The notes under the pieces: generated by a model | The model's database searches: none | What the model saw: only the letters and a program-made list of their open reading frames with translations | What the model was told of the DNA's origin: nothing | Made by a program: the position numbers and the translations under genes | Assembly (NCBI GenBank): GCA_963833655.1 | Contig: CAWHYL010000007.1 | Span: 124,001 to 188,000, forward strand | Length of the DNA stretch: 64,000 bases | Direction of reading: 5' to 3' | Origin: 3-1-20CM-4-69-9 sp963833655 | GTDB lineage: Bacteria; Actinomycetota; Thermoleophilia; Gaiellales; Gaiellaceae | Shown: positions 1 through 8,507 of the stretch, piece after piece | Position numbering within the stretch: the stretch's first letter is position 1 | Layout: every line of letters begins with the position of its first letter

Positions 1-2
1 CG

Positions 3-1667
3 TACCTGCTGAGCAAGCGCCTCGAGCTCCCGCTGTGGCTCGCCGTCGGCGTCGCAGCCCTCGCCGTCGCAGTCCCCGACGGCGTGTACGCCTCGAGCAT
101 GCTGGCGGATCCGCTCGCGTATCCGCTCGTGCTCACGACGATCTACCTCGGCGTCTGCCTCGTCGAGCGCTCGACGCTCGGCCTGCAGCTGGCCTTCGCA
201 CTCTCCAGCGCGCTCGCGGTGCTGGCCCGCGTGCAGTACGCCGTCGTCCCGCTGGCGGTGGTCGGAGCCGAGCTCGTCGCCGATCGCGGCCGCGTTCTCC
301 GCTCGGTCCGTCGCCTCTGGCTGGTGCTCGTCCTGGTCCTCGTCCCACCGACGATTCTGTGGACGACGCTCGGCTCTCACCGCGTGCTCGGCGTGTACTC
401 GCACGGCGATCACGCCGTGCACCCGGGCGTGCTGGCGCAGTGGGTGGGGCGCGAGGCGATGCTGCTCGCGTACGCGAGCGGCTGGGTGCTGGTCCCGGGC
501 GCGCTCGTCGGTCTCGCCCTCGCGACGGTGCGGCCGTGGCGCCGCGCCGACCTGGCGTTCGCCGTCACGACCTTGCTGCTCGCAGGCGCTCTGCTGCTAG
601 AGGCGGCGCAGATCGCCGGCACGGACTCGCAGCGTTTCCAGGAGCGCTACCTCTTCAGCCTCGTCCCGCTGCTCGCGATCGCCTTTGGCCTTTACGTGAA
701 GCGCAGCCTGCCGCTGCGGATCCCCGTCGGGCTCTGCTCGGCGGCGCTGCTGCTGCTGGCCGCACGCATACCGCTGTCCGGCTACGCAGCCGCGCACAAC
801 AAGGACGACTCGCCGACGTTGTGGGCCGTGCTGCGCTTCGAGGCAATCGTCTCGGTCGGCAGCGGGGCGCTCGCGATCGCGCTCCTCGCCGCCGGGCTCT
901 CCGGGATTGCAGCGCTCGTCGCGTTCAGAAAGCTGCCGGCCGTCGTCGCCGTCGTCGCGGCGCTCGCGGCTTGTTGCGCGCTCTCCGCCGGCGCGTCCTC
1001 GTACGACCACCTCAGCAGCACGAGCCTGCGGCACTCGCTGAACCCGGATCTGCGCTGGGTCGACCACGCGCACCTGGGCGGCGTCGACCTGCTCGCACCG
1101 CCCGGTGCGCGGAAGGAGCAGTCGTGGGAGCAGCTCTTCTGGAACACCTCGGTCACGCGCCTGCTGCTGCTCGGCAGCCCGCCGCTCGACCAGTTCGACA
1201 CGAAGTTCGTGCGCGTCGCGCCCGACGGGCGGCTGCTCGTCGACGGACGAACCGACCGGCGGCCGCTGCTCGTCCAGACCTATGCGTCGACGGTGGAGAT
1301 GACGGGCGTGCAGCGCGTGCGGCGCGACGTCATCTTCGACCTCTACCGCCCGCGCGGAACGCCGCGGCTACGGCTCGTCGCGGCGGGCCGCTTCCCGGAC
1401 AAGTGGCTGGCACCACTCGGGGCGATCACGGTCTGGACAAACCGCCCGGGCACGCTCACGCTCGTCGTGACGATGCCGCGCGGCGCGCAGGTGACGCCGG
1501 TGCGCTTCAACGACCGCCTCGTGCAGGTGCGCCCCGGCGCACGCACGAGATTGCGCTTCCACGTCCCCGCCGGCGGCGCGTGGAGCCTGCACTTCCGCAG
1601 CAAGAAGCAGGGCTACATCGGCGACCGCGCAGTGAGCGTGCTCGCGCCCGTAGTCCGCTTCGACTGA
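3..1667 (+). CDS. Membrane glycosyltransferase-like protein (5' end outside window)
   Basis: The reading frame is open from the first bases, so the true start lies upstream of the window; a GTG at 84 is only an internal candidate. The visible part has about ten hydrophobic segments over its first 300 residues and then a soluble C-terminal region of roughly 220 residues (after RIPLSGYAAAHNKDDSP and a further membrane segment). This layout resembles the C-terminal half of lipid-linked-sugar glycosyltransferases of the GT39/GT83 type found in actinobacterial cell envelopes. The catalytic first loop with its acidic residues would be upstream and cannot be checked. Function is therefore inferred from topology only. 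It converges on sigA. Confidence 0.6.
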   Translation, partial: YLLSKRLELPLWLAVGVAALAVAVPDGVYASSMLADPLAYPLVLTTIYLGVCLVERSTLGLQLAFALSSALAVLARVQYAVVPLAVVGAELVADRGRVLRSVRRLWLVLVLVLVPPTILWTTLGSHRVLGVYSHGDHAVHPGVLAQWVGREAMLLAYASGWVLVPGALVGLALATVRPWRRADLAFAVTTLLLAGALLLEAAQIAGTDSQRFQERYLFSLVPLLAIAFGLYVKRSLPLRIPVGLCSAALLLLAARIPLSGYAAAHNKDDSPTLWAVLRFEAIVSVGSGALAIALLAAGLSGIAALVAFRKLPAVVAVVAALAACCALSAGASSYDHLSSTSLRHSLNPDLRWVDHAHLGGVDLLAPPGARKEQSWEQLFWNTSVTRLLLLGSPPLDQFDTKFVRVAPDGRLLVDGRTDRRPLLVQTYASTVEMTGVQRVRRDVIFDLYRPRGTPRLRLVAAGRFPDKWLAPLGAITVWTNRPGTLTLVVTMPRGAQVTPVRFNDRLVQVRPGARTRLRFHVPAGGAWSLHFRSKKQGYIGDRAVSVLAPVVRFD

Positions 1668-1698
1668 CGCGCGAATCGCAGGAACGCGAAGGGCCGGA

Positions 1699-1719
1699 GG
1701 CTAGTGCACTGCACTAGCC
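1699..1719. repeat. Hairpin-forming inverted repeat
   Basis: GGCTAGTG and CACTAGCC are perfect inverted repeats around a 5-base centre (the pairing can extend to 10 bp). It sits 30 bases after the glycosyltransferase stop. It has no following T run, so it may be an RNA 3' end structure and not a classic terminator. Confidence 0.5.
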
Positions 1720-1794
1720 GCAGGCCGAACTAACGCGTGCCGCGACGCGCAGCGCCGAGGCACGCGGACCACACCCTCGTGCCGAAGCCAAAGA

Positions 1795-1821
1795 GTGCGC
1801 GGGCTCCGCCCGCGCACGTTT
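1795..1821 (+). terminator. Probable rho-independent terminator of the glycosyltransferase
   Basis: A perfect 10-bp stem, GTGCGCGGGC / GCCCGCGCAC (1795-1804 and 1808-1817), encloses a 3-base TCC loop and is followed by GTTT. The T run is short. It serves the plus-strand gene ending at 1667. Confidence 0.55.
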
Positions 1822-1840
1822 CCCGCGAAGCGGCGTACCC

Positions 1841-1873
1841 GAAAAACCGCGCGAAAGCGAAGCTTTCGCGCGG
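1841..1873 (-). terminator. Rho-independent terminator of sigA
   Basis: On the minus strand a perfect 12-bp stem (CCGCGCGAAAGC / GCTTTCGCGCGG, positions 1847-1858 and 1862-1873) with a 3-base loop is followed by TTTTTC. It begins 3 bases after the sigA stop codon. This is the clearest classical terminator in the window. Confidence 0.85.
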
Positions 1874-1876
1874 TAG

Positions 1877-2971
<1,095 letters not shown>

Positions 2972-3030
2972 CGGCGGCCTACCTCCCGGCTTTGCGTAGG
3001 TGGACGGGACTCGATCTACCTGTTACACGC

Positions 3031-3062
3031 AAAAGAGCCGGACACCCGCTGCCTCCCGGCTC
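3031..3062 (-). terminator. Rho-independent terminator of the asparaginase gene
   Basis: On the minus strand GAGCCGG pairs with CCGGCTC (3056-3062 and 3035-3041) and is followed directly by TTTT. It lies about 40 bases past the asparaginase stop and upstream of sigA, separating the two transcripts. Confidence 0.7.
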
Positions 3063-3104
3063 ACCCTCTCGCCCGCGGGATATTACAGAGTTGAAACGAA
3101 TTCG

Positions 3105-3959
3105 CTAGATGCGGATTTCGCCGACCCGCTCGTTGCGAGAATTGAGAAGCGGTAAGACGCTTAACTCGGTCAGGTCGAGCTCGAGCCGAGCGAAGAAGAA
3201 AGCAGCCGCGGGCGCAAGCGCACGGCCGTTTCCATCTGCCGCTTTGAGCGCAACGCCGATTCCGTGACCTGCGGCACAAAGCAAACCCTCGGCTCCGCCC
3301 TTCGCGATCCAGCCCGGTAGTGCACGCATGAGCCGCGTGTCTGCGGCGAGCGGGCCGCGGATCAACTCGGGGTACGTGCGCATCGCGCCGGCGATCCGCA
3401 GGCCGCCGTCGAGCTGCTCGAAACGCGAGAACGCGTACGCCATCCGCTCGAGCGGGAGCGCGAACGTGAGCACGCCGCAGCCGTCGACACCGGTGGCGAT
3501 CTCGTCGGCGGAAACGTCCGCCGCCTCGGCGTGCACCGCGAGCATCGCGTCCTGAACCGGATGCGCGGCGAGGCGGTAGCCGTCGTGCGGCCACTCGTAT
3601 GCGCGGCACAGCGCGAGCATGCCGGCGTGCTTGCCGGAGCAGTTGTGGTTCAGCGGCGAGGGCGGGGCTCCCTCGGCGCCGCACTCCAGCTCGTCGACCG
3701 TCGCCGGCGCCTTCTCCAGGAGTGCCCGCACGGCGGCCAGCTGCTCGGTGTCCGCGAGGTGCGAGGCAGACGCGATCGCGAGATCGCGCGCGTCGAGGTC
3801 GGCGCGGGCACGCGCGAGCGGCAGCGCCTGCAGCGGCTTGGACGACGAACGCATGAACGCCGTGAGCTGCGAATCGCCCGCCTCCGCGATGACGGCGCCG
3901 TCCTCGACGGCGACCGCATGCACGCGGTGCACCGCCTCGACGACGCCCCCTCGGCACAC
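3105..3959 (-). CDS. Type II-like L-asparaginase (Asparaginase_II family)
   Basis: Predicted to hydrolyse L-asparagine to aspartate and ammonia in the cytoplasm. The protein reads CRGGVVEAVHRVHAVAV at its start, then SSSKPLQALP, SHLADTEQ, LNHNCSGKHAGMLA and GVDGCGVLTFALPLERMA, a pattern typical of the Pfam Asparaginase_II (thermolabile, Rhizobium-type) family. The GTG at 3959 gives 284 residues, slightly shorter than the family norm; the frame stays open upstream to 4112, but a start there would overlap the divergent glycosylase gene by over 100 bases, and no better start codon is seen between. The divergent start is only 35 bases away, so the two genes share a promoter region. Confidence 0.85.
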   Translation of the reverse strand: MCRGGVVEAVHRVHAVAVEDGAVIAEAGDSQLTAFMRSSSKPLQALPLARARADLDARDLAIASASHLADTEQLAAVRALLEKAPATVDELECGAEGAPPSPLNHNCSGKHAGMLALCRAYEWPHDGYRLAAHPVQDAMLAVHAEAADVSADEIATGVDGCGVLTFALPLERMAYAFSRFEQLDGGLRIAGAMRTYPELIRGPLAADTRLMRALPGWIAKGGAEGLLCAAGHGIGVALKAADGNGRALAPAAAFFFARLELDLTELSVLPLLNSRNERVGEIRI

Positions 3960-3994
3960 GGATACCCTGATCTCGTCGATGCAGGGGACACTAA

Positions 3995-4822
3995 GTGCCT
4001 GAGCTACCCGAGATGGAGGCGTGGCGGCGCCAGCTGAACGATCCGGTGTCGGCGTTCCCGATCGCGAAGGCCGGCCCGGCGCACATCGCCACGCTGAAGA
4101 CCTTCGACCCACCGCTCTCCACGCTCGTGGGGCGGCGGCTCGCCGGCGCCGAGCGCCGCGCGAAGCGGCTGCTGTTCCCCACCGACGACGGCGAGCTCGT
4201 CGTGCTCGTCCACCTGATGACCGCCGGGCGGCTGAAGTACCTCCAGTTCGGCGAGAAGGGCCCGAAGACGCCGGCGTTCCAGCTCGTCTTCGAGGGTGGG
4301 TCGCGCCTCGTCCTGACGGAGGCCGGAGCGAAGAAGCGCGCCGGCGTCTGGCTGCTCACGCCCGAGGAAGCCGCGCAGGAGCTCGCCCACCTCGGGCCGG
4401 AGGCGCTCGGGATCGGCGCCGAGCGGCTTGCCGAGATCTGCGCCGACGAATCGCGCCGCCTGCACTCGATGCTCCGCGACCAGCGCGTGATCGCGGGCAT
4501 CGGTCGGGCGTGGGCGAACGAAATCCTCCACCACGCGCAGCTGTCGCCGTACGAGCTGACGCGCGACATCGCGCCGGAGCAGGTCGAACGGCTCGCGGAT
4601 GCGATCGACGCCGAGCTCGAGCGCGGGCTCGAGCTGCGCGAGCGCGGCGCCAACGACAAGAAGACCTATCGCGTGCACAACCATCTCGGGGAGCCGTGTT
4701 ACGTGTGTGGGACGCCGATCGCGCACGTCGACTTCGAGGAGCACACCATCTACTACTGCCCCGAGTGTCAGACCGGCGGGCGTGTGCTGAAGGACCGCCG
4801 CCTGTCACGGCTGCTGCGCTGA
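3995..4822 (+). CDS. Fpg/Nei-family DNA glycosylase (formamidopyrimidine-DNA glycosylase)
   Basis: Base-excision repair bifunctional glycosylase/AP lyase of 275 residues. The GTG start is fixed by the catalytic N-terminus PELPEME: the proline after the initiator is the nucleophile, with Glu3. Lys57 is the likely beta-turn lysine, IAGIGRAWANEIL (166-178) is the helix-two-turn-helix, and Cys235/Cys238/Cys255/Cys258 form the C-terminal zinc finger that ends in TGGRVLKDRRLSRLL. The finger keeps the arginine expected to contact damaged DNA. The family splits into MutM and Nei types and I cannot decide the substrate (8-oxoguanine or oxidised pyrimidine) from motifs alone. Divergent from the asparaginase gene. 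Confidence 0.93.
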   Translation: MPELPEMEAWRRQLNDPVSAFPIAKAGPAHIATLKTFDPPLSTLVGRRLAGAERRAKRLLFPTDDGELVVLVHLMTAGRLKYLQFGEKGPKTPAFQLVFEGGSRLVLTEAGAKKRAGVWLLTPEEAAQELAHLGPEALGIGAERLAEICADESRRLHSMLRDQRVIAGIGRAWANEILHHAQLSPYELTRDIAPEQVERLADAIDAELERGLELRERGANDKKTYRVHNHLGEPCYVCGTPIAHVDFEEHTIYYCPECQTGGRVLKDRRLSRLLR

Positions 4823-4895
4823 ACACTCCCCAAGCCGCCGACGAAGGATAAGCCGCGGGCGTCTGGGCTTCTGCGCGAGCGCTCTCGAGGAGCGC

Positions 4896-5693
4896 CTAGT
4901 GGTGGTGCTCCTCGAGCATCTCGCCCGGCTCGGTCGTGGACACGGTGCGCCATGACTCCCAGGTGATGCGGAGGATGACGAGGGTGATGACCAGGCCGAT
5001 GATCGGGTCGGCAACCTGCGCTCCGAGAGCAACGACCGCTGCGCTGAGGAGCACACCCAAGCTGACGAAGCCGTCCGCGCGAGCGTGATTCCCGTCCGCA
5101 ATGAGCGCCGGACTGCTCAGACGCCTGCCCGCGTGTAGTCGAATCTGGGCCGCTATCTCGTTCCCGACGAAGCCGATGACGCCCGCCGCCGCGAGCCACC
5201 ACAGGTGCGTGAGCGTGTGCGGGTGGATGAATCGGAGGATCGTCTGCCCGAGCGCGACGCAGGCGCTGACGAAGATCGTGAAGACGACTGCGAAACCCGC
5301 CCACCGCTCGCCACGGGTGCTGCGGAAAAAGAACGCGAGTCCGAGTGGGATCGCCGTCAGTGCGTCCCCGAAGTTGTGGATCAGGTCGGCCAGTAATGCC
5401 ACGCTGAGCACGAGGACGTAGATCGCCGTTTGCGCGACCGCGGTGACCGTGAGAACGACGAGGCTGAGGGAGACGGCCTTGATCCCAGCCCGTGAGCGAA
5501 TGATCGAACGATCAACGAACGGGCCGTGCGAGTGGTCGTGCCCGCCATGTCCGTGCGAACGGTCATGGTCATGCTCGCCTTCGACAAGTTGAGACGGAAG
5601 CGGGAGGAGTAGGTGGCGGTGAGTGCCTCCGTGCGGGTGGCTGTGAACACGGTGGCCATGCCGATGCATGGCGCCGGCGTTCGGGCCGCTCAT
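4896..5693 (-). CDS. Cation diffusion facilitator (Zn/Co/Cd-type) exporter
   Basis: Inner-membrane divalent-metal/proton antiporter of 265 residues with about six membrane helices. Metal-site motifs are LADLIHNFGD (His106, Asp110) in helix 2 and GNHARADG (His203, Asp207) in helix 5, as expected for a CDF transport site. The first 57 residues are very rich in histidine (HRHGHRVHSHPHGGTHRH, HDHDRSHGHGGHDHSHG) and the protein ends EEHHH, which suggests cytoplasmic metal capture. The C-terminal cytoplasmic domain usual in the family is nearly absent. It follows the MarR-type regulator gene on the same strand with a 72-base gap, so the two may form a transcript and the regulator may respond to metal or stress. 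Confidence 0.9.
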   Translation of the reverse strand: MSGPNAGAMHRHGHRVHSHPHGGTHRHLLLPLPSQLVEGEHDHDRSHGHGGHDHSHGPFVDRSIIRSRAGIKAVSLSLVVLTVTAVAQTAIYVLVLSVALLADLIHNFGDALTAIPLGLAFFFRSTRGERWAGFAVVFTIFVSACVALGQTILRFIHPHTLTHLWWLAAAGVIGFVGNEIAAQIRLHAGRRLSSPALIADGNHARADGFVSLGVLLSAAVVALGAQVADPIIGLVITLVILRITWESWRTVSTTEPGEMLEEHHH

Positions 5694-5765
5694 GCCCGAC
5701 CAGCCGTAACCGTGTTCTCGCGCTCCATTGGCGCGAAAAGGTACCGAGCACCCGACCGGCGGGCG

Positions 5766-6131
5766 TCAGACTTCCTGCGCGAGCGCGTCCTCGACCAGCG
5801 CCGCGGCTTCCCGCACTCGTGCAATGTCCTCTTTCGGGAGCCGGCCGAGGAGCCGCGCCAGATTCTCGACACGGCGCTCACGTCCACGCTGCATGATGCG
5901 TCGCCCCTTCGCAGTTGCGTGCAGCCGGTGCACGCGACCGTCGTCAGGGTCGCGCACACGGCGCACGAGGCCGGCGGCCTCGAGGCCCTGCACGACGCGC
6001 GTCATCGTCGGCGGCCTCACCTGTTCGGCGCCCGCAAGCGCGCCGAGCGTGCGCGGGCCGCCGAAGACGAGCACCGAGAGCGCGGACAGCTGCGCGGGCG
6101 GCACGCCGGTCTCCGGATCCGCGCGCCGCAC
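5766..6131 (-). CDS. MarR-family transcriptional regulator
   Basis: Winged-helix repressor of at least 121 residues. LGALAGAEQVRPPTMTRVVQGLEAAGLVRR is the recognition helix region and DPDDGRVHRLHATAKGR the wing. The GTG at 6131 is the first ordinary start, but the same frame continues upstream as AADRFHSAAIHALRH, which looks like the missing first dimerisation helix of MarR proteins, up to a CTG at 6188 just before an in-frame stop. I therefore suspect that translation really starts near 6188 with a rare codon. A palindromic site (6204-6216) lies immediately upstream, fitting autoregulation and control of the divergent ankyrin gene. Downstream is the cation exporter. Confidence 0.85.
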   Translation of the reverse strand: MRRADPETGVPPAQLSALSVLVFGGPRTLGALAGAEQVRPPTMTRVVQGLEAAGLVRRVRDPDDGRVHRLHATAKGRRIMQRGRERRVENLARLLGRLPKEDIARVREAAALVEDALAQEV

Positions 6132-6181
6132 GTGCCGAAGCGCGTGAATCGCAGCCGAGTGGAAGCGGTCGGCAGCGTCGA

Positions 6182-6210
6182 TTGACAGCTCGTTCCCGAT
6201 TAGTTAGCTT
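6182..6210 (+). promoter_or_regulatory. Predicted sigma-A promoter of the ankyrin gene
   Basis: A perfect -35 hexamer TTGACA (6182-6187), a 17-base spacer and a TAnnnT-type -10 (TAGCTT, 6205-6210) end 8 bases before the ATG at 6219. With no Shine-Dalgarno sequence, the transcript is probably leaderless. The -10 lies inside the MarR-type operator. Confidence 0.6.
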
Positions 6211-6216
6211 AGCTAA
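6204..6216. promoter_or_regulatory. Candidate MarR operator
   Basis: TTAGC-TTA-GCTAA is a 5-3-5 inverted repeat, AT-rich against the local background, placed between the divergent MarR and ankyrin genes and overlapping the -10 of the latter. Binding would block both transcripts. Confidence 0.6.
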
Positions 6217-6218
6217 AT

Positions 6219-6686
6219 ATGTCGGACGTCCTCCAGGCCGTCTACCGCGGCGACCGGCAGGAAGCCGAACGGCTCGCCGACGGCAAGGACCTCGATGTCT
6301 TCGAAGCGTCGGCGCTCGGGCGCACCGAACGAGTGCGGCGCCTCGTCGATGCCGATCCGTCGCTGGCGAATGCGTGGGCCGGCGATGGTTTCCAGCCGCT
6401 CGGCCTCGCCAGCTTCTTCGGTCACGAGGAAACGGTCCGGGTGCTCGTCGAGCGTGGCGCCGAGGTGAACTCGGCCTCGCGCAATTCGATGAAGGTCATG
6501 CCGCTGCACAGCGCGGTTGCCGCCCACGACGCGGATGTCCGCTACTCGATCGCGGAGCTCCTGCTCGACGCGGGTGCCGATCCGAACGCACGGCAGCAAG
6601 ACGACTACACGCCGCTGATGGCTGCCGACCAGCACGGCGACACGCGGCTGCGCGAATTGCTCGTCAGGCACGGCGCCGGCGAGTAA
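6219..6686 (+). CDS. Ankyrin-repeat protein
   Basis: Soluble 155-residue protein made of three to four ankyrin repeats: DLDVFEASALGRTERVRRLV, DGFQPLGLASFFGHEETVRVL, LHSAVAAHDADVRYSIAELLL with DAGADPNARQQDDYTPLMAA. Each shows the (G/A)-x-TPLHxAxxxGHxxxVxxLLxxGA pattern in degenerate form. Ankyrin repeats bind other proteins; no enzymatic domain or signal peptide is seen. The gene is transcribed away from the MarR regulator and probably starts leaderless at this ATG, so it is likely a target of that regulator. Partner protein unknown. Confidence 0.85.
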   Translation: MSDVLQAVYRGDRQEAERLADGKDLDVFEASALGRTERVRRLVDADPSLANAWAGDGFQPLGLASFFGHEETVRVLVERGAEVNSASRNSMKVMPLHSAVAAHDADVRYSIAELLLDAGADPNARQQDDYTPLMAADQHGDTRLRELLVRHGAGE

Positions 6687-6690
6687 CGCG

Positions 6691-6894
6691 CTAGCGGTTG
6701 TCCTCCCACGTGTCGAGGAGGCCCTCGACGTGGCGGCGCTGCTCGTCCGTGAAGTGCACGTCGGCGAGGAGCCGGCGCACCTCGGACGGGTCGTCGTTCT
6801 CGATCGCCGCTTCAAGGTGCTCGCGAGTCGTCGTCGGCTGCTGGAGCTGGCGACGCAGCCAGCGCAGGAGGCTGACCTGCGCAGCGCGCGTCAT
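6691..6894 (-). CDS. Small protein translationally coupled to the truncated kinase
   Basis: A 67-residue protein beginning MTRAAQVSLLRWLRRQL; its ATG overlaps the kinase stop as ATGA, so translation is coupled. The first 20 residues are a basic amphipathic helix; the rest (EHLEAAIENDDPSEVRRLLADVHFTDEQRRHVEGLLDTW) is predicted helical and acidic/basic mixed, with no cysteine, membrane segment or known motif. I do not recognise a family. The tight coupling suggests it acts with the kinase-like protein, perhaps as a partner or anti-sigma-like adaptor, which is inference only. It converges on the ankyrin gene with a 4-base gap. Confidence 0.65.
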   Translation of the reverse strand: MTRAAQVSLLRWLRRQLQQPTTTREHLEAAIENDDPSEVRRLLADVHFTDEQRRHVEGLLDTWEDNR

Positions 6895-7493
6895 TCGGGG
6901 AGCTTGATCGCCAGGGTGTCGCCGTCGAGATCGACGGAGCCGCCGAGGGCGCGCACGACGCGCACCGCAACCGCAGCACCGAGATCGCGGAGCTCCTCGC
7001 CGAGGACGACCGGCGCGGCCGACGTCGTGATCGGCGAGACCGCGAGCGTCGCGCCGTCCACGTGCAACATGACCTCGTCGAGGCCGCCGTGACGGAGCGC
7101 CGCCTGAGCGAGCGCCGAGATCCCTCGCTCGGTCGCGTCGGGATCGACGTGCACCTCTCGGCCTTCGCCGCTGACACGAACGCGCTCCTCGCCGAGGCGC
7201 GCGGCGGCGACCTCTGCGAGCCCGAACGTGTCGACCGGCTGCAGGCTCGGCTCGTAGCGGCCGGTTTCGATGCGCGCAGCGGTGCCGAGCTCGTCGAGCA
7301 GCTCCGCAAGCTGTCGCGACGCAGCGTCGATCATCTCCATGTAGCGCTGCCGCGGCTCCCCGAGGTCCTCCATCCGAATCAACGTCTGCGCGAAGCCGTG
7401 GATCGTCGCGAGCGGCGTGCGCAGGTCGTGTGCGGCAAGCGAGACGAGGAACGGGAAGCTGGAATTCGGTGCAGCCACTGAGCTGCCTGACAC
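6891..7493 (-). CDS. Truncated histidine kinase-like protein with degenerate ATP-binding domain
   Basis: A 200-residue soluble protein (GTG start at 7493, 12 bases from the divergent folE2). It opens with a dimerisation/phosphoacceptor helix, SLAAHDLRTPLATIHGFAQT, with the phospho-accepting His at residue 22 and Arg/Thr/Pro in the expected places. There is no sensor, membrane or HAMP segment. The C-terminal half has the spacing of a HATPase_c domain but the N-box Asn is replaced (ALAQAALRHGG at about 127-137 where family members have NALRHG) and no DxGxG or GxGLGL ATP-lid motif remains. It therefore probably cannot autophosphorylate and resembles histidine phosphotransferases such as Spo0B or ChpT, or a decaying kinase. 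Confidence 0.75.
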   Translation of the reverse strand: MSGSSVAAPNSSFPFLVSLAAHDLRTPLATIHGFAQTLIRMEDLGEPRQRYMEMIDAASRQLAELLDELGTAARIETGRYEPSLQPVDTFGLAEVAAARLGEERVRVSGEGREVHVDPDATERGISALAQAALRHGGLDEVMLHVDGATLAVSPITTSAAPVVLGEELRDLGAAVAVRVVRALGGSVDLDGDTLAIKLPE

Positions 7494-7505
7494 TAACCTG
7501 TCTTC

Positions 7506-8507
7506 GTGCCCGAGTCGCGCCCACTCCTCGCCGACCTCCAGGCCTCGACACCCGAGGTTCGACTCGGGTTGTCGCGTGCGGGCGTCCAGGGCGTCGAGAA
7601 GGCGATCCGACTGCGCTGGGGCGGCGCCGAGAAGCTCGTCTCGGCGCAAATCGACTGCAGCGTCGACCTCGATCCGCGCCAGAAGGGCGTGCACATGTCG
7701 CGCTTCCCGGAGGTGTTCGAGGAGGCGATCGACGAGGTCGTGCTCGAGGAGGCGTTTCTCGTCGAGGAGCTCGCGGAGCACATCGCGCGGCGGATCGTCG
7801 CGCGCCAGGCCGCCGGCCGCGCCGAGGTGCAGATCACTGCGCGCTACCCGCTCAGGCGGCGCACGCCCGTGACGGGGCTGGCGACGCAGGAGCTGATCGC
7901 GCTGATCGGAATCGCGACCGCGTCCGGCACCGGGGTCCGGCGCGTCGTCGGCGTCGAGGCGACCGGCATCAACGCATGCCCGTGCGCGCAAGGGCTCGTG
8001 CGCGGGAAGGCATCGGAGCGCCTGCTCGAGGCAGGATTCGACGGCGACGACGTCGCGCGCATCCTCGAGCTCGTGCCGCTCGCGACGCACAACCAGCGCG
8101 GCCGCGGCACGTTGTACGTCGGCACGAACCGGGCTGTGAACGCTGAAGAGCTGGCCCGCATCGTCGAGAGCTCGATGAGCTCGCCGGTCTACGAGCTCCT
8201 GAAGCGGCCGGACGAGCTGTTCGTCGTCGAGCACGCGCACCTGCAGCCGCGGTTCGTCGAAGACTCGGTGAGGATCGCGCTGCAGTCGGTGCTCGAGCGC
8301 TACTCGGAGCTCGACGACGGGGACTTCCTGCTCGCGCGCCAGCTCAACTTCGAGACGATCCACTCACACGACGTCGTCGCGGAGCGCCATGGGACGGTCG
8401 GGGAGCTACGCCGCGAGCTCGAGTCAGGCGCGCCCGCCGCGCGCCACACCACCCTCGGTGACTGGCTTGGCGGGGCGTCTGAAGCGGAAGCGGCTCTCGG
8501 TTCCTGA
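7506..8507 (+). CDS. folE2: GTP cyclohydrolase I, FolE2/MptA type
   Basis: Converts GTP to 7,8-dihydroneopterin triphosphate, the first step of folate synthesis, using the metal-flexible FolE2 fold instead of zinc-dependent FolE. The 333-residue protein contains QKGVHMSRFPEV, with the family's conserved GxHMSR segment, the catalytic-site loop EATGINACPCAQ and a DGDFLLARQLNFETIHSHD C-terminal stretch. Start GTG at 7506 follows the divergent kinase-like gene by 12 bases, and no other start is better. Its last 84 bases overlap plsY on the opposite strand. In several bacteria FolE2 substitutes for FolE under zinc limitation, but here no zinc-responsive site is visible. Confidence 0.93.
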   Translation: MPESRPLLADLQASTPEVRLGLSRAGVQGVEKAIRLRWGGAEKLVSAQIDCSVDLDPRQKGVHMSRFPEVFEEAIDEVVLEEAFLVEELAEHIARRIVARQAAGRAEVQITARYPLRRRTPVTGLATQELIALIGIATASGTGVRRVVGVEATGINACPCAQGLVRGKASERLLEAGFDGDDVARILELVPLATHNQRGRGTLYVGTNRAVNAEELARIVESSMSSPVYELLKRPDELFVVEHAHLQPRFVEDSVRIALQSVLERYSELDDGDFLLARQLNFETIHSHDVVAERHGTVGELRRELESGAPAARHTTLGDWLGGASEAEAALGS

